Of a stretch of 64,000 nucleotides of DNA, positions 34,550 to 43,475 are shown piece after piece. Made by a program: the position numbers and the translations under genes. The notes beneath the pieces are model-generated. The model did not search any database and had not been told where the DNA came from. It saw nothing but the letters and a program-made list of their open reading frames with translations. The DNA is taken from positions 221,183-285,182 of the forward strand of contig NZ_QGMZ01000018.1 of NCBI RefSeq assembly GCF_003173335.1, in the 5' to 3' direction. The stretch's first letter is position 1; every line of letters starts with the position of its first letter. The stretch is from Methanospirillum stamsii. Its GTDB lineage: Archaea; Halobacteriota; Methanomicrobia; Methanomicrobiales; Methanospirillaceae.

Positions 34550-35572
34550 TTATACCAGCATGTTGATTGGATGCTTTTCTGCTTTAACGTCTCCACCGAG
34601 TTCACGGAGGGTTTCTGCAAGGACAATGTCACTGAATGCCATTGCGGTTGCAGTTGCCTCACAGTTCTCGATTGGACCGAACATGATAAGGTCAGCACCA
34701 AGGGTGGCTGCCATAATGTTACATCCGATATCAGCAGAGGACCAGGCAGCCTGACGGATACCTTCAACACCGCCGAAGTGGTGGTGTCCCATCTGTTCAA
34801 GAAGTACTCCTGCATCTTTGTACCGGTCAAGAATACCGCTCTTTCTCCAGCGTTTGAGCCAGGTCCAGGAAACGGTCATGTTGTGGTATGCACCACCGGT
34901 TGGCAGACCGTGGATTGCCTTACAGGCAAGGATCTCACGGAATGAACCTCCGGAACCAAGTCCGAGCGGAGTTGCTGCAGTATCAAGAATCGGGCGGGTA
35001 ATCCCACATTCTTCTGCAATTCCAATCATGGATTTTTCCTGACCTGCAACGCCACCTTCTGCAAGCACTTTCTCACGTCCACGGACGCTTGGGTCACCAG
35101 GGTTGAATGCGAGCACAATTGCTGCATTCACATCACTGTTCTTGAGTGCTTCTATGTTCTCCGGTCCGATGGAACCGTTGATGGAGTTATAGACTGCACG
35201 GTCTGCAATACCTGCATCGGTCACATACTTACATGCATGTGCCAGTGCTGCAGGTGCAGATGAGTCCATCAGGAATGGGAACTGGTCATCAATGCTACAG
35301 AACCAGTCGATGTAACTCTCGAATGCTTCTCCGTATTCACCGATGATCTGACAGAAGTACCAGTTTCCGGTAGCATCATAGAGTTCAAGACAGCGGTTCC
35401 AGAGTGCTTCTGCTTTTGCTTTGTCAATCTTTCCAGTGTGGTCATCGAGCACGGTCTCGTGCTTGTTATAGAATATCGATGCACCAAGTGCACGGGGGTA
35501 TTCTCCCGGCTGTCCTCCAAGCTTGTAGCCGTTGAAGTCGAGGACCGTCTGTTCCTTTTCAAACATGAACAT
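34550..35572 (-). CDS. mtrH: Methyl-H4MPT:coenzyme M methyltransferase subunit H
   Basis: MtrH is the soluble subunit that moves the methyl group from N5-methyl-tetrahydromethanopterin (or -sarcinapterin) to the cob(I)amide of MtrA. The 340-residue TIM-barrel protein starts MFMFEKEQTVLDFNGYKLGGQPG. It contains FPFLMDSSAPAALAHACKYV, NSINGSIGPENIEAL and AIVLAFNPGDPSVRGREKVL, all typical of MtrH. GGTGAT lies six bases before the ATG. It ends the mtr operon and is followed by T-tracts. Confidence 0.97.
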   Translation of the reverse strand: MFMFEKEQTVLDFNGYKLGGQPGEYPRALGASIFYNKHETVLDDHTGKIDKAKAEALWNRCLELYDATGNWYFCQIIGEYGEAFESYIDWFCSIDDQFPFLMDSSAPAALAHACKYVTDAGIADRAVYNSINGSIGPENIEALKNSDVNAAIVLAFNPGDPSVRGREKVLAEGGVAGQEKSMIGIAEECGITRPILDTAATPLGLGSGGSFREILACKAIHGLPTGGAYHNMTVSWTWLKRWRKSGILDRYKDAGVLLEQMGHHHFGGVEGIRQAAWSSADIGCNIMAATLGADLIMFGPIENCEATATAMAFSDIVLAETLRELGGDVKAEKHPINMLV

Positions 35573-35585
35573 GGCTTATCACCTC

Positions 35586-36332
35586 TTAATGTGCGAGTAT
35601 TTCTAGCAATTTTGGCAGTAATTCCGTAACTATTACGTATGTCATAAGTCCGGCGACGATACCGTAGAGAATACCGATATCCCGCCCGACTTTCCGGCCG
35701 ACACGCTGGGCCATCTCACCCTCGACAAATTCGAGTTTGGTTTCAATTGCATCCAGCTTTGCCTCGATTTCAAGGAACTGCGGGTTTGCAGTTGCACTGG
35801 CAGCTCCAGCACCGCCTCCGCCTTCTTCCTTGATCTCAACAACCATTGCTCCACCAGGGAATACTCCGGGGTCACGTGCCGTCAGCTCTTTAATTTTTGC
35901 TGAAACGGCTCCGATATCCTCGGCTTCCATGATGTCAACGATCTCGACCTGTTCCTGGAACCTCTTGATGTGGTCTCCGGTGAGGTTCTCAATGAACGGA
36001 ATTGCTCCTTTAGAACCGACGATCTTACCGCCCTCTATACCATTCTGGTGGAGTGCGATTAAGCTCTGTCCGGAAAGGTGTCCCTTGACTTCAGTACCGC
36101 AGGTAATGAGGAACCGGATATTCGGGTTGGAGATGACGTTTGCAATAACCTTCTCCAGACCGAGGTTTTCAGTCTTACATGATCCTGCGATGGCTGCACC
36201 TGCACTGCAGATTGCTCCCTCATCAAGGTGGGAACCCATGGTAACGACGGCTACCGGGTTTTTTGGATCACCGGTGTGGAAGTCACCCTGGACAATTGGC
36301 CAGCCTGATGCCGGCTCTCCCTTCTCTGCCAT
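35586..36332 (-). CDS. Second MtrA copy fused to an MtrG-like C-terminus (MtrA-MtrG fusion)
   Basis: A 248-residue protein. Residues 1 to about 170 are nearly identical to the MtrA encoded at 36536-37270, including the corrinoid-binding [11 protein letters not shown] with its axial histidine (H85). The remaining part differs: after a Gly/Ala linker comes [20 protein letters not shown] and then [16 protein letters not shown], the pattern of MtrG, ending in one TM helix. It occupies the mtrG position between mtrF and mtrH, and no separate mtrG is present. So the complex would gain a second methyl-carrying corrinoid domain attached to its G subunit. Assignment of the tail as MtrG is from memory of the family. 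Confidence 0.85.
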   Translation of the reverse strand: MAEKGEPASGWPIVQGDFHTGDPKNPVAVVTMGSHLDEGAICSAGAAIAGSCKTENLGLEKVIANVISNPNIRFLITCGTEVKGHLSGQSLIALHQNGIEGGKIVGSKGAIPFIENLTGDHIKRFQEQVEIVDIMEAEDIGAVSAKIKELTARDPGVFPGGAMVVEIKEEGGGGAGAASATANPQFLEIEAKLDAIETKLEFVEGEMAQRVGRKVGRDIGILYGIVAGLMTYVIVTELLPKLLEILAH

Positions 36333-36535
36333 CAGAGTCCTCCGAGCAGAATGACTGGTACAACCAGAATCAGGGCAAATGCAAGACCAATCGAGAATCC
36401 GATGATACCAGAGTCCATGATACCGGATTCAAGTTTGTTGGTACGTGCAAGGATCTGTCCTTTATATTTCATGTCAGCCATCATGGCATCAATTGCTGCC
36501 ATGCGTATTGGGCCTGACTTCTTCTCATCTGACAC
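36332..36535 (-). CDS. mtrF: Methyltransferase subunit F (MtrF)
   Basis: A 67-residue small subunit with one C-terminal TM helix (about 43-65). [20 protein letters not shown] (about 22-41) is the MtrF signature. The start is GTG, placed directly after the TAA of mtrA (TAAGTG). The stop overlaps the start of the MtrA-MtrG fusion gene, so translation is coupled on both sides. The position after mtrA matches the usual mtrEDCBAFGH order. Confidence 0.88.
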   Translation of the reverse strand: MSDEKKSGPIRMAAIDAMMADMKYKGQILARTNKLESGIMDSGIIGFSIGLAFALILVVPVILLGGL

Positions 36536-37270
36536 TTAGCTCACCCCGTGTCCAGCAAGCAGGAGTCCAACTATCACAAATGAGACGATAAGTCCAATCA
36601 TGAGTCCTTCGACTTTACCACCGTATACACCGGCAGCGAATTTGTCGTAGAAACCTAAATTGGTTATCATTCCCTGGATGGTTTTCATCCGTGCATGAAT
36701 GAGAGCTACTTCGGCAGACATAGGTCTGACTTCAGCACCCTCTTCTACTGCTCCGCCTGATTCATCTGATATTTCAACGACCATGGCGTCGGCGTCGAAT
36801 GCACCCGGATCTCTGGCAGTCAGTTCATTGATTTTTGCTGAAACTACTCCGAGATCTTCGGCTTCCATGATGTCGACAATCTCGACCTGTTCCTGGAAAC
36901 GCTTGATATGATCTCCTGAGAGGTTTTCAATAAACGGAATTGCTCCCTTAGATCCGACGATTTTACCGCCGTCTACTCCACCCTTGTGAAGGGCGATAAG
37001 GCTCTGGCCGGAAAGGTGTCCTTTAACTTCGGTACCACAGGTGATAACGAACCTGATGTTCGGGTTGGAGATGATGTTTGCAATAACCTTCTCCAGACCA
37101 AGGTTTTCAGTTTTACAGGATCCGGCGATGGCTGCTCCTGCACTGCAGATTGCACCCTCATCGAGGTGGGATCCCATGGTAACAACTGCCACCGGGCTGT
37201 TTGGGTCACCCGTATGGAAGTCACCCTGAACGATTGGCCATCCACTGGCTGGTGATTTCTTGTTTGCCAT
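36536..37270 (-). CDS. mtrA: Methyl-H4MPT:coenzyme M methyltransferase subunit A
   Basis: MtrA carries the 5-hydroxybenzimidazolyl-cobamide that accepts the methyl group before its sodium-coupled transfer to coenzyme M. It has 244 residues. The cytosolic corrinoid domain (1 to about 170) includes [11 protein letters not shown] with the histidine ligand H85. It is followed by an acidic linker, the conserved [20 protein letters not shown], and a C-terminal TM anchor. This is the canonical form; the MtrA domain is repeated in the gene after mtrF. It lies between mtrB and mtrF. Confidence 0.95.
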   Translation of the reverse strand: MANKKSPASGWPIVQGDFHTGDPNSPVAVVTMGSHLDEGAICSAGAAIAGSCKTENLGLEKVIANIISNPNIRFVITCGTEVKGHLSGQSLIALHKGGVDGGKIVGSKGAIPFIENLSGDHIKRFQEQVEIVDIMEAEDLGVVSAKINELTARDPGAFDADAMVVEISDESGGAVEEGAEVRPMSAEVALIHARMKTIQGMITNLGFYDKFAAGVYGGKVEGLMIGLIVSFVIVGLLLAGHGVS

Positions 37271-37280
37271 TTTTCTCCCC

Positions 37281-37565
37281 TCACATCAACGCCAGAACGA
37301 TAACTCCGGCAACCAGGAGTCCTACAGCAAGTCCGTAGAACATCGCTGTAATACCACCTGCGAAAACCAGTGATTTCTCTCGGTGTGGGAATGTTTCAAG
37401 GAAACTGCCTTCTCCGGAGAGCATACCGACGATGTCGTCTGTGACTTTCTCAAGTGTGTTTACCTGGTCAAGGACTGGTGCCAGTGATTCGCCCTGCTGG
37501 GTAACAAATCCTGTAAATACATCACAACCAAGACCAAAGTCGGGAAGGACTGGAATCCAGGTCAT
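37281..37565 (-). CDS. mtrB: Methyltransferase subunit B (MtrB)
   Basis: A 94-residue subunit with a soluble N-terminal part ([35 protein letters not shown]) and one C-terminal TM segment (about 72-92). The start overlaps the mtrC stop (TAATG). Its size, topology and position between mtrC and mtrA identify it as MtrB. Its role inside the Na+-pumping complex is structural as far as is known. Confidence 0.9.
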   Translation of the reverse strand: MTWIPVLPDFGLGCDVFTGFVTQQGESLAPVLDQVNTLEKVTDDIVGMLSGEGSFLETFPHREKSLVFAGGITAMFYGLAVGLLVAGVIVLALM

Positions 37566-38461
37566 TACTGGTCACCTCCGACTTCACGGATTGGCTTTGA
37601 ATCAAGCCAGTCATATGCGTCACGCTTTGAGAGTGCAATATACTGCTTGTATGTGTAGATCCATCCAATCAATGAAATGATGATTCCAACGGTTGCGGAC
37701 ATCATGTCAAGGAATGCATAGGACATGACTGCTACAACGAACATGGAAAGGAATCCCACTTCGATTGCAAGCATGAGGGTTCTGTCCTGGGATTCATTCG
37801 GTCCAAGACAGGCGTTGAACGGGTGCTGCAGTGCTATTGCTCCAAGGAAGAATATGACTGCAAGTGCTGCTCCGCCAATTAATGAACCTGCAAATTCAGG
37901 CAGGACGGTGACCATGAATGTCTGGGCCCCTCCGGCTGCTGCTGCTGCAGGTTCCATTGAAAGAGTCATTCCACCGATAACAAGACCATTGAACATGAAA
38001 GTTCCCGTGCACATTGATGCAAATCCGAGCATGGTCATTGCTCCCACAATGGCAAGTTCTACCAGGGACATGATCATGACCGGAATGTTCATGTTAATGA
38101 TGTTGTTTGCAATGTAACCGATAACTGCACCAATGATTGCTGCAAGGATCAGTGTTACAATGGGTGAAAAAATCCCGAATTTTGTCCCTGCAATCATGGC
38201 AATGGCTCCGGCTCCGAATGCAATCATACCGGCTGACGGAACTCCGGTTCCAAGACCATAACTACAGAGGTGCTTGATTGTGTCAGAACCCCACCAGAGT
38301 GCAGCAATAGCGCCGATTCCACCAAAGAATGAGAAAACGGCGATTCCTGTCACGACATTAAGGTATGTGAGGTACGTGCCCACAAGGGCGACAATTATTC
38401 CGTAGATCATCAGGGTGTTGTGCGGCATGCCCCCTTCAGATGCTTCCATTTTTACTGTCAT
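37565..38461 (-). CDS. mtrC: Methyltransferase subunit C (MtrC)
   Basis: A 298-residue integral membrane subunit with about seven or eight hydrophobic segments. Conserved segments include GLGTGVPSAGMIAFGAGAIA and ALQHPFNACLGPNESQDRTL. Together with MtrD and MtrE it forms the membrane part that couples methyl transfer to Na+ export. A strong GAGGAG lies six bases before the ATG. The gene runs directly into mtrB. Confidence 0.94.
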   Translation of the reverse strand: MTVKMEASEGGMPHNTLMIYGIIVALVGTYLTYLNVVTGIAVFSFFGGIGAIAALWWGSDTIKHLCSYGLGTGVPSAGMIAFGAGAIAMIAGTKFGIFSPIVTLILAAIIGAVIGYIANNIINMNIPVMIMSLVELAIVGAMTMLGFASMCTGTFMFNGLVIGGMTLSMEPAAAAAGGAQTFMVTVLPEFAGSLIGGAALAVIFFLGAIALQHPFNACLGPNESQDRTLMLAIEVGFLSMFVVAVMSYAFLDMMSATVGIIISLIGWIYTYKQYIALSKRDAYDWLDSKPIREVGGDQ

Positions 38462-38471
38462 GGTATACTCC

Positions 38472-39314
38472 TCACATCCCTATGTTCATCACAATCAGCA
38501 TCGAAATAAAGCCACAGAAGGCTGATGCGACTGCACATCCGATAACTGCCCGTGGAACACGCTTGAATTTGGGGTCATGCGGTCCCTCGATAGTTCCGGT
38601 AATGTTGTATGCTGCCAGTACTGCGTTAACCAGGAAGAACCCGATTGCGAAGATTCCGGCGAGAGAAATTGCCAGTGGTTCAATTGCTGCTGCGTCTGCC
38701 TGCATAATCACTGGCAGGTTGGCATGATAGACATCGAGAAGTTCGATGTAAATGAGCGTTCCACCAAGACCGGCAATAAATCCTCCGATAACTCCTCCAA
38801 CGAATGAGACGAAAGGCAGACCGTGACCTTCAGTTCCCTGTGATTTATATTCTGGGAATGTGTCTCCGGTGATTGGGTCTTTCTCTACCTTACCTGATGC
38901 AGCAGGAATACCCATGGCGAAGACATAGGTGGCATTCACCATAAGACAGGTGATGGCCATCATCAGACCTCCACCGACTGCACCGCCGGCAACTGCTACT
39001 GCAAAGTCTCCGGTTGCCTCATATGCCCAGGCACCTCCGAAGAGACCTGCAAGACCTGCACCGGCTGCAAGCATGGCGACACCAGTTGCAATACCGGGTG
39101 CCTGTCCCATTGCTGCCGGAGCACCACCGACCGGCACAAAGTGAACGCCGAATCCGATGAGTGCTCCGCCTATGATTATTCCGATAAGTGGAACGATTGA
39201 AAAACCAAGTGCGTATGTTGCAGCGATCGAGACGAGGAGAATTACAATGCCTACTACGGCCCCGGTTGGATTGATTCCTTCACCACCGGCAGCTGCTCCT
39301 CCGAGTGCACTCAT
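38472..39314 (-). CDS. mtrD: Methyltransferase subunit D (MtrD)
   Basis: About 280 residues, starting at the ATG at 39314 that overlaps the mtrE stop (ATGA). It is very hydrophobic and Gly/Ala-rich, with segments such as GAWAYEATGDFAVAVAGGAVGG and GHGLPFVSFVGGVIGGFIAG. It is one of the three large membrane subunits of the sodium-pumping Mtr complex. The conserved C-terminal loop is NITGTIEGPHDPKFKRVPRA. Confidence 0.94.
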   Translation of the reverse strand: MSALGGAAAGGEGINPTGAVVGIVILLVSIAATYALGFSIVPLIGIIIGGALIGFGVHFVPVGGAPAAMGQAPGIATGVAMLAAGAGLAGLFGGAWAYEATGDFAVAVAGGAVGGGLMMAITCLMVNATYVFAMGIPAASGKVEKDPITGDTFPEYKSQGTEGHGLPFVSFVGGVIGGFIAGLGGTLIYIELLDVYHANLPVIMQADAAAIEPLAISLAGIFAIGFFLVNAVLAAYNITGTIEGPHDPKFKRVPRAVIGCAVASAFCGFISMLIVMNIGM

Positions 39315-40207
39315 GATGAGGCCTCCTCGGTGACATATGGTCCGTATGTCTTGCGGCCCCACACTTCAACCCAGCGGTCAATGAATGTGAAGACCAGAAT
39401 CAGGATGACTCCCATAATGATTGCTCCCCATCCACTCAGCAGTTTCTCAAAGAGAACCGTACGCCAGAGTTCAAGGAACACAATCAGACCAAAACAGATA
39501 CCTGAAGCCGGACCGGCGAATTTCGTTGTGAACCATCCGTTGTCAAGGGAGGAACGCTGTCCTGCCTCAGCATACCGGACGATGTTACCGGATGCGGAAA
39601 TCGGAACACCTGCACCATATTTTTGATTCTGGTACTGACGTTCTTTTCCGTAGAACGGGTTTCCGGTAGCAGATCCTGCGGCACCAAGTGCAATACCCCA
39701 TACCAGTCCGAGTAGGGGAAGTGCGAACGGATGGTGAAGTGCGGATGCCATCAGGTAACACATCGCGACCGTACAAAAGATCGCGACGAACGCATGTGCC
39801 ATAGTTACCGGTGTCAATGACTTGATAATGTCAATGTATACCGGTTGCTGGAACTTTGCCAAACTTGCAATACGGCCGAGATACCCGGAAGTACAGTAGA
39901 TTCCCTGTACAAAAACCGCGATAACCGAACCGAGAATAATTGCAAGTGCCGGGTTGTAGTTAATCTGCATCAATGCCCAGGCAACACCTGCTCCGATGAC
40001 ACACCAGGCTCCGTATGCTGGTGGTTCACCGGAAACTGCCTTGTTAAAGATGCGGTGGATATAACCCATCTGCGGAGCGAGCTGAACCTGTGAGTTCGGG
40101 TCACCCTGTGATCCGATATCAGATTCAGTATCTTCCGCAGCACCGGCTACTGTGGCAAGAGCTCCCGCCAATGCAGTAATACCAATGCCTAATACAATCT
40201 CTTCCAT
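39311..40207 (-). CDS. mtrE: Methyltransferase subunit E (MtrE)
   Basis: A 298-residue membrane subunit and the first gene of the operon. After an N-terminal TM segment it has the conserved loop DIGSQGDPNSQVQLAPQMGY (about 30-49), then FNKAVSGEPPAYGAWCVIGA, further TM segments, and GNPFYGKERQYQNQKYGAGV. Cryo-EM work on Mtr places MtrC, D and E around the sodium path. GGAG lies about a dozen bases before the ATG. Confidence 0.95.
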   Translation of the reverse strand: MEEIVLGIGITALAGALATVAGAAEDTESDIGSQGDPNSQVQLAPQMGYIHRIFNKAVSGEPPAYGAWCVIGAGVAWALMQINYNPALAIILGSVIAVFVQGIYCTSGYLGRIASLAKFQQPVYIDIIKSLTPVTMAHAFVAIFCTVAMCYLMASALHHPFALPLLGLVWGIALGAAGSATGNPFYGKERQYQNQKYGAGVPISASGNIVRYAEAGQRSSLDNGWFTTKFAGPASGICFGLIVFLELWRTVLFEKLLSGWGAIIMGVILILVFTFIDRWVEVWGRKTYGPYVTEEASS

Positions 40208-40592
40208 GTAAACCTATCTCCTGCGTAGCTCAAGATCAGACACAAGAGTGCTCGCGTTGCAATACCACACACATGGCATATCTGACCCGTTGTGGTAATT
40301 GATTTGTTCGGTCAGTATTGAATTAAAGGTTTCGAAATTAAGTCGATTTATATGGAATTCCATCGTGTCTGGAAAAAAGAAGGCGTATCCTCTCGATTTC
40401 ACTCAGCAATTTCTGTCATAATTCAAAAAAAGTTGTTTCCAGATCAACAGAATCTGAGCCGATAGAGGGAGAAAGTATTTCTTCTCGTATGCGTGGCAAT
40501 GGAGTATATATAGGGTTCGGGTGAAAAAAACGCGTGAATCGATGATTGTGCGCGTGAGGTTCGTCTATCGTCGATTAAAATCGGAAAATCGG
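40208..40592 (-). promoter_or_regulatory. mtr operon control region with TATA/BRE and direct repeats
   Basis: No gene is supported in this 385-base gap. On the minus strand CCGAACCC followed by TATATATA (40505-40520) is a good BRE/TATA pair. It predicts a start near 40480 and a leader of about 270 bases before mtrE. A second candidate, CGAAACCTTTAAT, lies near 40323-40335 and would give a leader of about 90 bases. Upstream of the TATATATA are two direct copies of CGCGTGA (40531-40537 and 40551-40557), 20 bases apart and thus on the same DNA face, which suggests an activator site. Confidence 0.5.
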
Positions 40593-41918
40593 TTATCCCC
40601 CGGAATAATACTGACGGATAAGTTTTGTTACATTCCGGATATCGGTTCCCTGTTTTCTCGTTTCCTCCAGATATACCTTATACTGGGCATCCTGTGTCAT
40701 CCGGGGGACTGGTCTGCACATGTCTGCATGAAGCATCAGATCAAAGGCTCTTGCTTCTGCCTCGGTCAGGTGCAGTGCAGCATACTCTCCGGAATGGGGA
40801 GTACTAACCAGATCATCTTCAGGATTCATGCCACAGACTACATCTGCCAGAGGTGTTTTTGGTATCGGTTCGGCGATTGAAATGAAGACATCATCAAGGC
40901 TAAGTTCCTCCATAAGATCCTTTGTCGCGATGAAATCCTCTTCGCTTTCGCCCGGATATCCGGTAATAAAACTCCCAGCCGGTCTTACTCCAAATTGTCT
41001 GCACCGTTCAACAGCATCCCTGACGGTATCAAGAGGGATTCCTTTCTGCATGGCCTTGAGAATATTCTCACTTCCGGATTCGACACCAAAAAAAATCCAT
41101 CCGATAGTGTTTGCATGGACCGCTTCCAGAACTTCATCGGTAATGCAATCCGCCCTGATATCCGGACATGAAACATTTTTTGGCCCCATTATGGATGATA
41201 TCCCCTCAAGAAGGCCGATAAATGCAGAAGAATTTACCTCTCCGTCTTTTGATCGGTAGAGGGATCCCGTGCCCCCGATGAGAGCAATTCTCTTGACACC
41301 TTTCTTGTGAAACGCTTTTACTTCCCGTAATATTTCATCAAGTTCCCTGCTCCTGATTCTTCTCCCAAACACCCGGGGAACCTGGCAGAATCCGCACCGT
41401 CCGAAACAGCCCCGGTGAGTTTCGATATAGGTCTGGGCACCCCTGATGTCCTGACTGCCGATATCATCCGGAATCAAAGGAAGCGGACAGACAAATTCTT
41501 CAGATCGCTGCTGCCTGGTAACAATCAGTTTTTCATCTTCAACATATGCACAGTTCGGGCATTCGCTGATCTCCTGCCCGCTCATGATACAGGAGACAGC
41601 CTCTTCCCCCTCACCGCAAACAATCAGGTCCGGACTGAGTTCTCCCATAATCATCTCAGGACCGGATGAGACCGGACCTCCGACAATTACCGTTCCTCCT
41701 TCCTGTTTGATCTTTTGAACTGTATCTTTCAAAGCCGAATCTAAAAGATGTAAGGTGCTGTATAAACTGAGAAAAACCTTGTCTCCGGAGAGTTTTGTGA
41801 TGTCACGGGTGATAGTCGGGTGAAATCCTGCGTCACGAATAACTCCTCCGATTCGCATTGCTCCATATGTATAAAGGCCGGGAGCACCGACCATCACCTT
41901 TGTCATCCGGTTATTCAT
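40593..41918 (-). CDS. B12-binding-type radical SAM protein, candidate McrA glutamine C-methyltransferase
   Basis: A 441-residue radical SAM enzyme. The cluster motif CFGRCGFC is at about 171-178, and the GG motif VIVGGPVSSGPEMIMGE and GEGEEAV lie in an N-terminal Rossmann-like domain of the cobalamin-binding type. This architecture fits cobalamin-dependent methylases such as MgmA, which methylates a glutamine of McrA. The location upstream of mtr and in the same window as mcr supports a methanogenesis-linked role. Specific identity as MgmA is an inference; another B12 radical SAM function is possible. Confidence 0.7.
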   Translation of the reverse strand: MNNRMTKVMVGAPGLYTYGAMRIGGVIRDAGFHPTITRDITKLSGDKVFLSLYSTLHLLDSALKDTVQKIKQEGGTVIVGGPVSSGPEMIMGELSPDLIVCGEGEEAVSCIMSGQEISECPNCAYVEDEKLIVTRQQRSEEFVCPLPLIPDDIGSQDIRGAQTYIETHRGCFGRCGFCQVPRVFGRRIRSRELDEILREVKAFHKKGVKRIALIGGTGSLYRSKDGEVNSSAFIGLLEGISSIMGPKNVSCPDIRADCITDEVLEAVHANTIGWIFFGVESGSENILKAMQKGIPLDTVRDAVERCRQFGVRPAGSFITGYPGESEEDFIATKDLMEELSLDDVFISIAEPIPKTPLADVVCGMNPEDDLVSTPHSGEYAALHLTEAEARAFDLMLHADMCRPVPRMTQDAQYKVYLEETRKQGTDIRNVTKLIRQYYSGG

Positions 41919-42100
41919 GTTCTATATAGATCGTTGGATTATCGCGGATAAATATTCATCAGAATGATTTATTTCCTTCTGATTGTTTTGACAATTATTT
42001 CTCATAAGCTCAGAAATATATTAGAGTCACTTCGCCATACTATATACTTACCATATCTGCACCTGGGTTATAGGTCAGAGATGCTTTATGAGGTTTTAGT

Positions 42101-42580
42101 ATGGGACAAACAACATTATCCGGGGTTCCAGGCATCCTGCGGCCCTTCAAGGAATATATTGAAAAAAAATCACTGAGTGAGGGATCTGAGATTGTATTTT
42201 ATGGTGTGCCGGGTACCTGCACTCCTTTTATTGAATTACTCTGTTTTTCCATCAGATCTCTTCCCTGTACCTGTATCTTTGTTCCCTATAAAGCAGAAGA
42301 AAAGGCTCATAAACTGGTTATGAAAGCAGATGTGGGATTTCAGGCCGATTCCCCATGTCCTCCGAAAAACCCGGCTGTTGTCGTCATCATGGGTGGCCTT
42401 GCTATGCCGAATATGCCGGTTACTGCTGATGATATGGCAGGGGTATTAGAAAAATGGAAAGGAGCAGCGACCGTCGGGGTATGCTTTATGCAGATGTTTG
42501 AAAAAGCTGGTTGGCTCTCAAAGATGCATTTTGATCTGCTCATTGATGCTGATATATCGGTTGTTGTAACTTCAGAGTAA
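42101..42580 (+). CDS. DUF2124-like methanogen protein
   Basis: A 159-residue soluble protein that I associate with the methanogen family DUF2124. Its function is unknown. The ATG at 42101 has GAGG seven bases upstream, and a TATA-like ACTATATAC lies near 42039-42047. GSEIVFYGVPGTCTPFIELL and NPAVVVIMGGLAMPNMPVTADDM suggest an alpha/beta fold with a phosphate- or cofactor-binding glycine loop. Five cysteines are present (CTPF, LCF, CTC, CPP, GVCF). It lies just ahead of the Mrp gene, 29 bases away, so it may belong to the Fe-S cluster region. Confidence 0.65.
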   Translation: MGQTTLSGVPGILRPFKEYIEKKSLSEGSEIVFYGVPGTCTPFIELLCFSIRSLPCTCIFVPYKAEEKAHKLVMKADVGFQADSPCPPKNPAVVVIMGGLAMPNMPVTADDMAGVLEKWKGAATVGVCFMQMFEKAGWLSKMHFDLLIDADISVVVTSE

Positions 42581-42609
42581 CCCACATTTTTTTCATTTTT
42601 GGAATTATC

Positions 42610-43413
42610 ATGACTGCTGAAACAAATAAGAATCTACCAAAGCGAGCTGATATTGACGTAAAACATGTAATCATTGTTCTTTCAGGAAAAGGCGGTGTGG
42701 GCAAATCAACGGTAGCTGTAAACCTTGCATATGCCCTGTCAATGAAAGGAAAGCAGGTCGGGCTTCTTGACCTTGATATTCACGGGCCAAATGTTCCGAA
42801 GATGCTTGGACTTGAAAACCATCAATTACTCTCTGAAAATAATAAAATCATTCCGGTAAAGGTAACTGAAAACCTTCAGGTAATATCCATGGCTTTTCTT
42901 CTTCCTCACCGGAACTCTCCGGTAATCTGGAGAGGGCCCATGAAATCCAATGCCATCCGTCAGTTTCTGGAAGATACTACCTGGGAACCGCTTGATTATC
43001 TGATAGTTGATCTCCCTCCGGGAACCGGTGACGAGGCTCTGACGATTGCTCAGACTGCGCCAAACATTGCCGGAACGGTAATTGTAACGACTCCACAGTC
43101 TGTTTCAACTCTTGACTCATCAAAGGCAATTACCTTTAGCAGGGATCTTGAGATGGATGTCCTGGGTGTCATAGAAAACATGAGCGGGTATATCTGTCCC
43201 TCTTGTAAAACAGAGGTGGATATCTTTGGTAAAGGTGGCGGAGAAAAAATCGCCGTTGAAATGGGCGTCCCATACCTCGGGAATATTCCGGTGGATCTCA
43301 GTATCCGGCAGTCCGGGGATGAAGGATGGGCATTTGTTGGGAAAAATTCGGACAGCCCGGCTCTTCATGCAATTAATGGAATTATCGACAGACTCATCTC
43401 GAAGATTGAATAA
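42610..43413 (+). CDS. Mrp/NBP35-type P-loop Fe-S cluster carrier
   Basis: A 267-residue ATPase of the Mrp/ApbC family that carries and transfers 4Fe-4S clusters. The deviant Walker A is SGKGGVGKST (about 25-34). LDLDIHGPNVPKMLG, VDLPPGTGDEALT, and the C-terminal cluster motif YICPSCKTEVDIFGKGGGE with CxxC are all intact. In the ORP locus of sulfate reducers an Mrp homologue accompanies NifX-like and MinD-ferredoxin proteins, as here. It has its own short upstream gap of 29 bases. Confidence 0.93.
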   Translation: MTAETNKNLPKRADIDVKHVIIVLSGKGGVGKSTVAVNLAYALSMKGKQVGLLDLDIHGPNVPKMLGLENHQLLSENNKIIPVKVTENLQVISMAFLLPHRNSPVIWRGPMKSNAIRQFLEDTTWEPLDYLIVDLPPGTGDEALTIAQTAPNIAGTVIVTTPQSVSTLDSSKAITFSRDLEMDVLGVIENMSGYICPSCKTEVDIFGKGGGEKIAVEMGVPYLGNIPVDLSIRQSGDEGWAFVGKNSDSPALHAINGIIDRLISKIE

Positions 43414-43449
43414 TATTATTCAGTTTCTTTTTTTCTGAGAACATTTATT

Positions 43450-43461
43450 GCTCATATGTGC
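43450..43461. promoter_or_regulatory. CATATG-centred palindrome between TATA box and gene, NifX-like gene 1
   Basis: GCTCATATGTGC lies directly after a TATA-like ACATTTATTG (about 43441-43450) and 14 bases before the ATG at 43476. It is close to the palindromes before the two DUF5320 genes and is followed by the same AATAAT. A protein bound here would block transcription start. Confidence 0.5.
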
Positions 43462-43475
43462 AATAATTATCTGGT

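Noticed and set aside
34459..34830. Long minus-strand frame overlapping the end of mtrH
   Set aside because: It is an out-of-frame shadow of mtrH; the mtrH frame has clear family motifs.
40214..40402. 62-codon minus-strand frame just upstream of mtrE
   Set aside because: It lies in the predicted leader of the mtr operon, contains a candidate promoter, has no recognisable domain and no ribosome binding site.
41964..42176. 70-codon frame ahead of the DUF2124-like gene
   Set aside because: It overlaps the promoter and start of the better supported gene in another frame.
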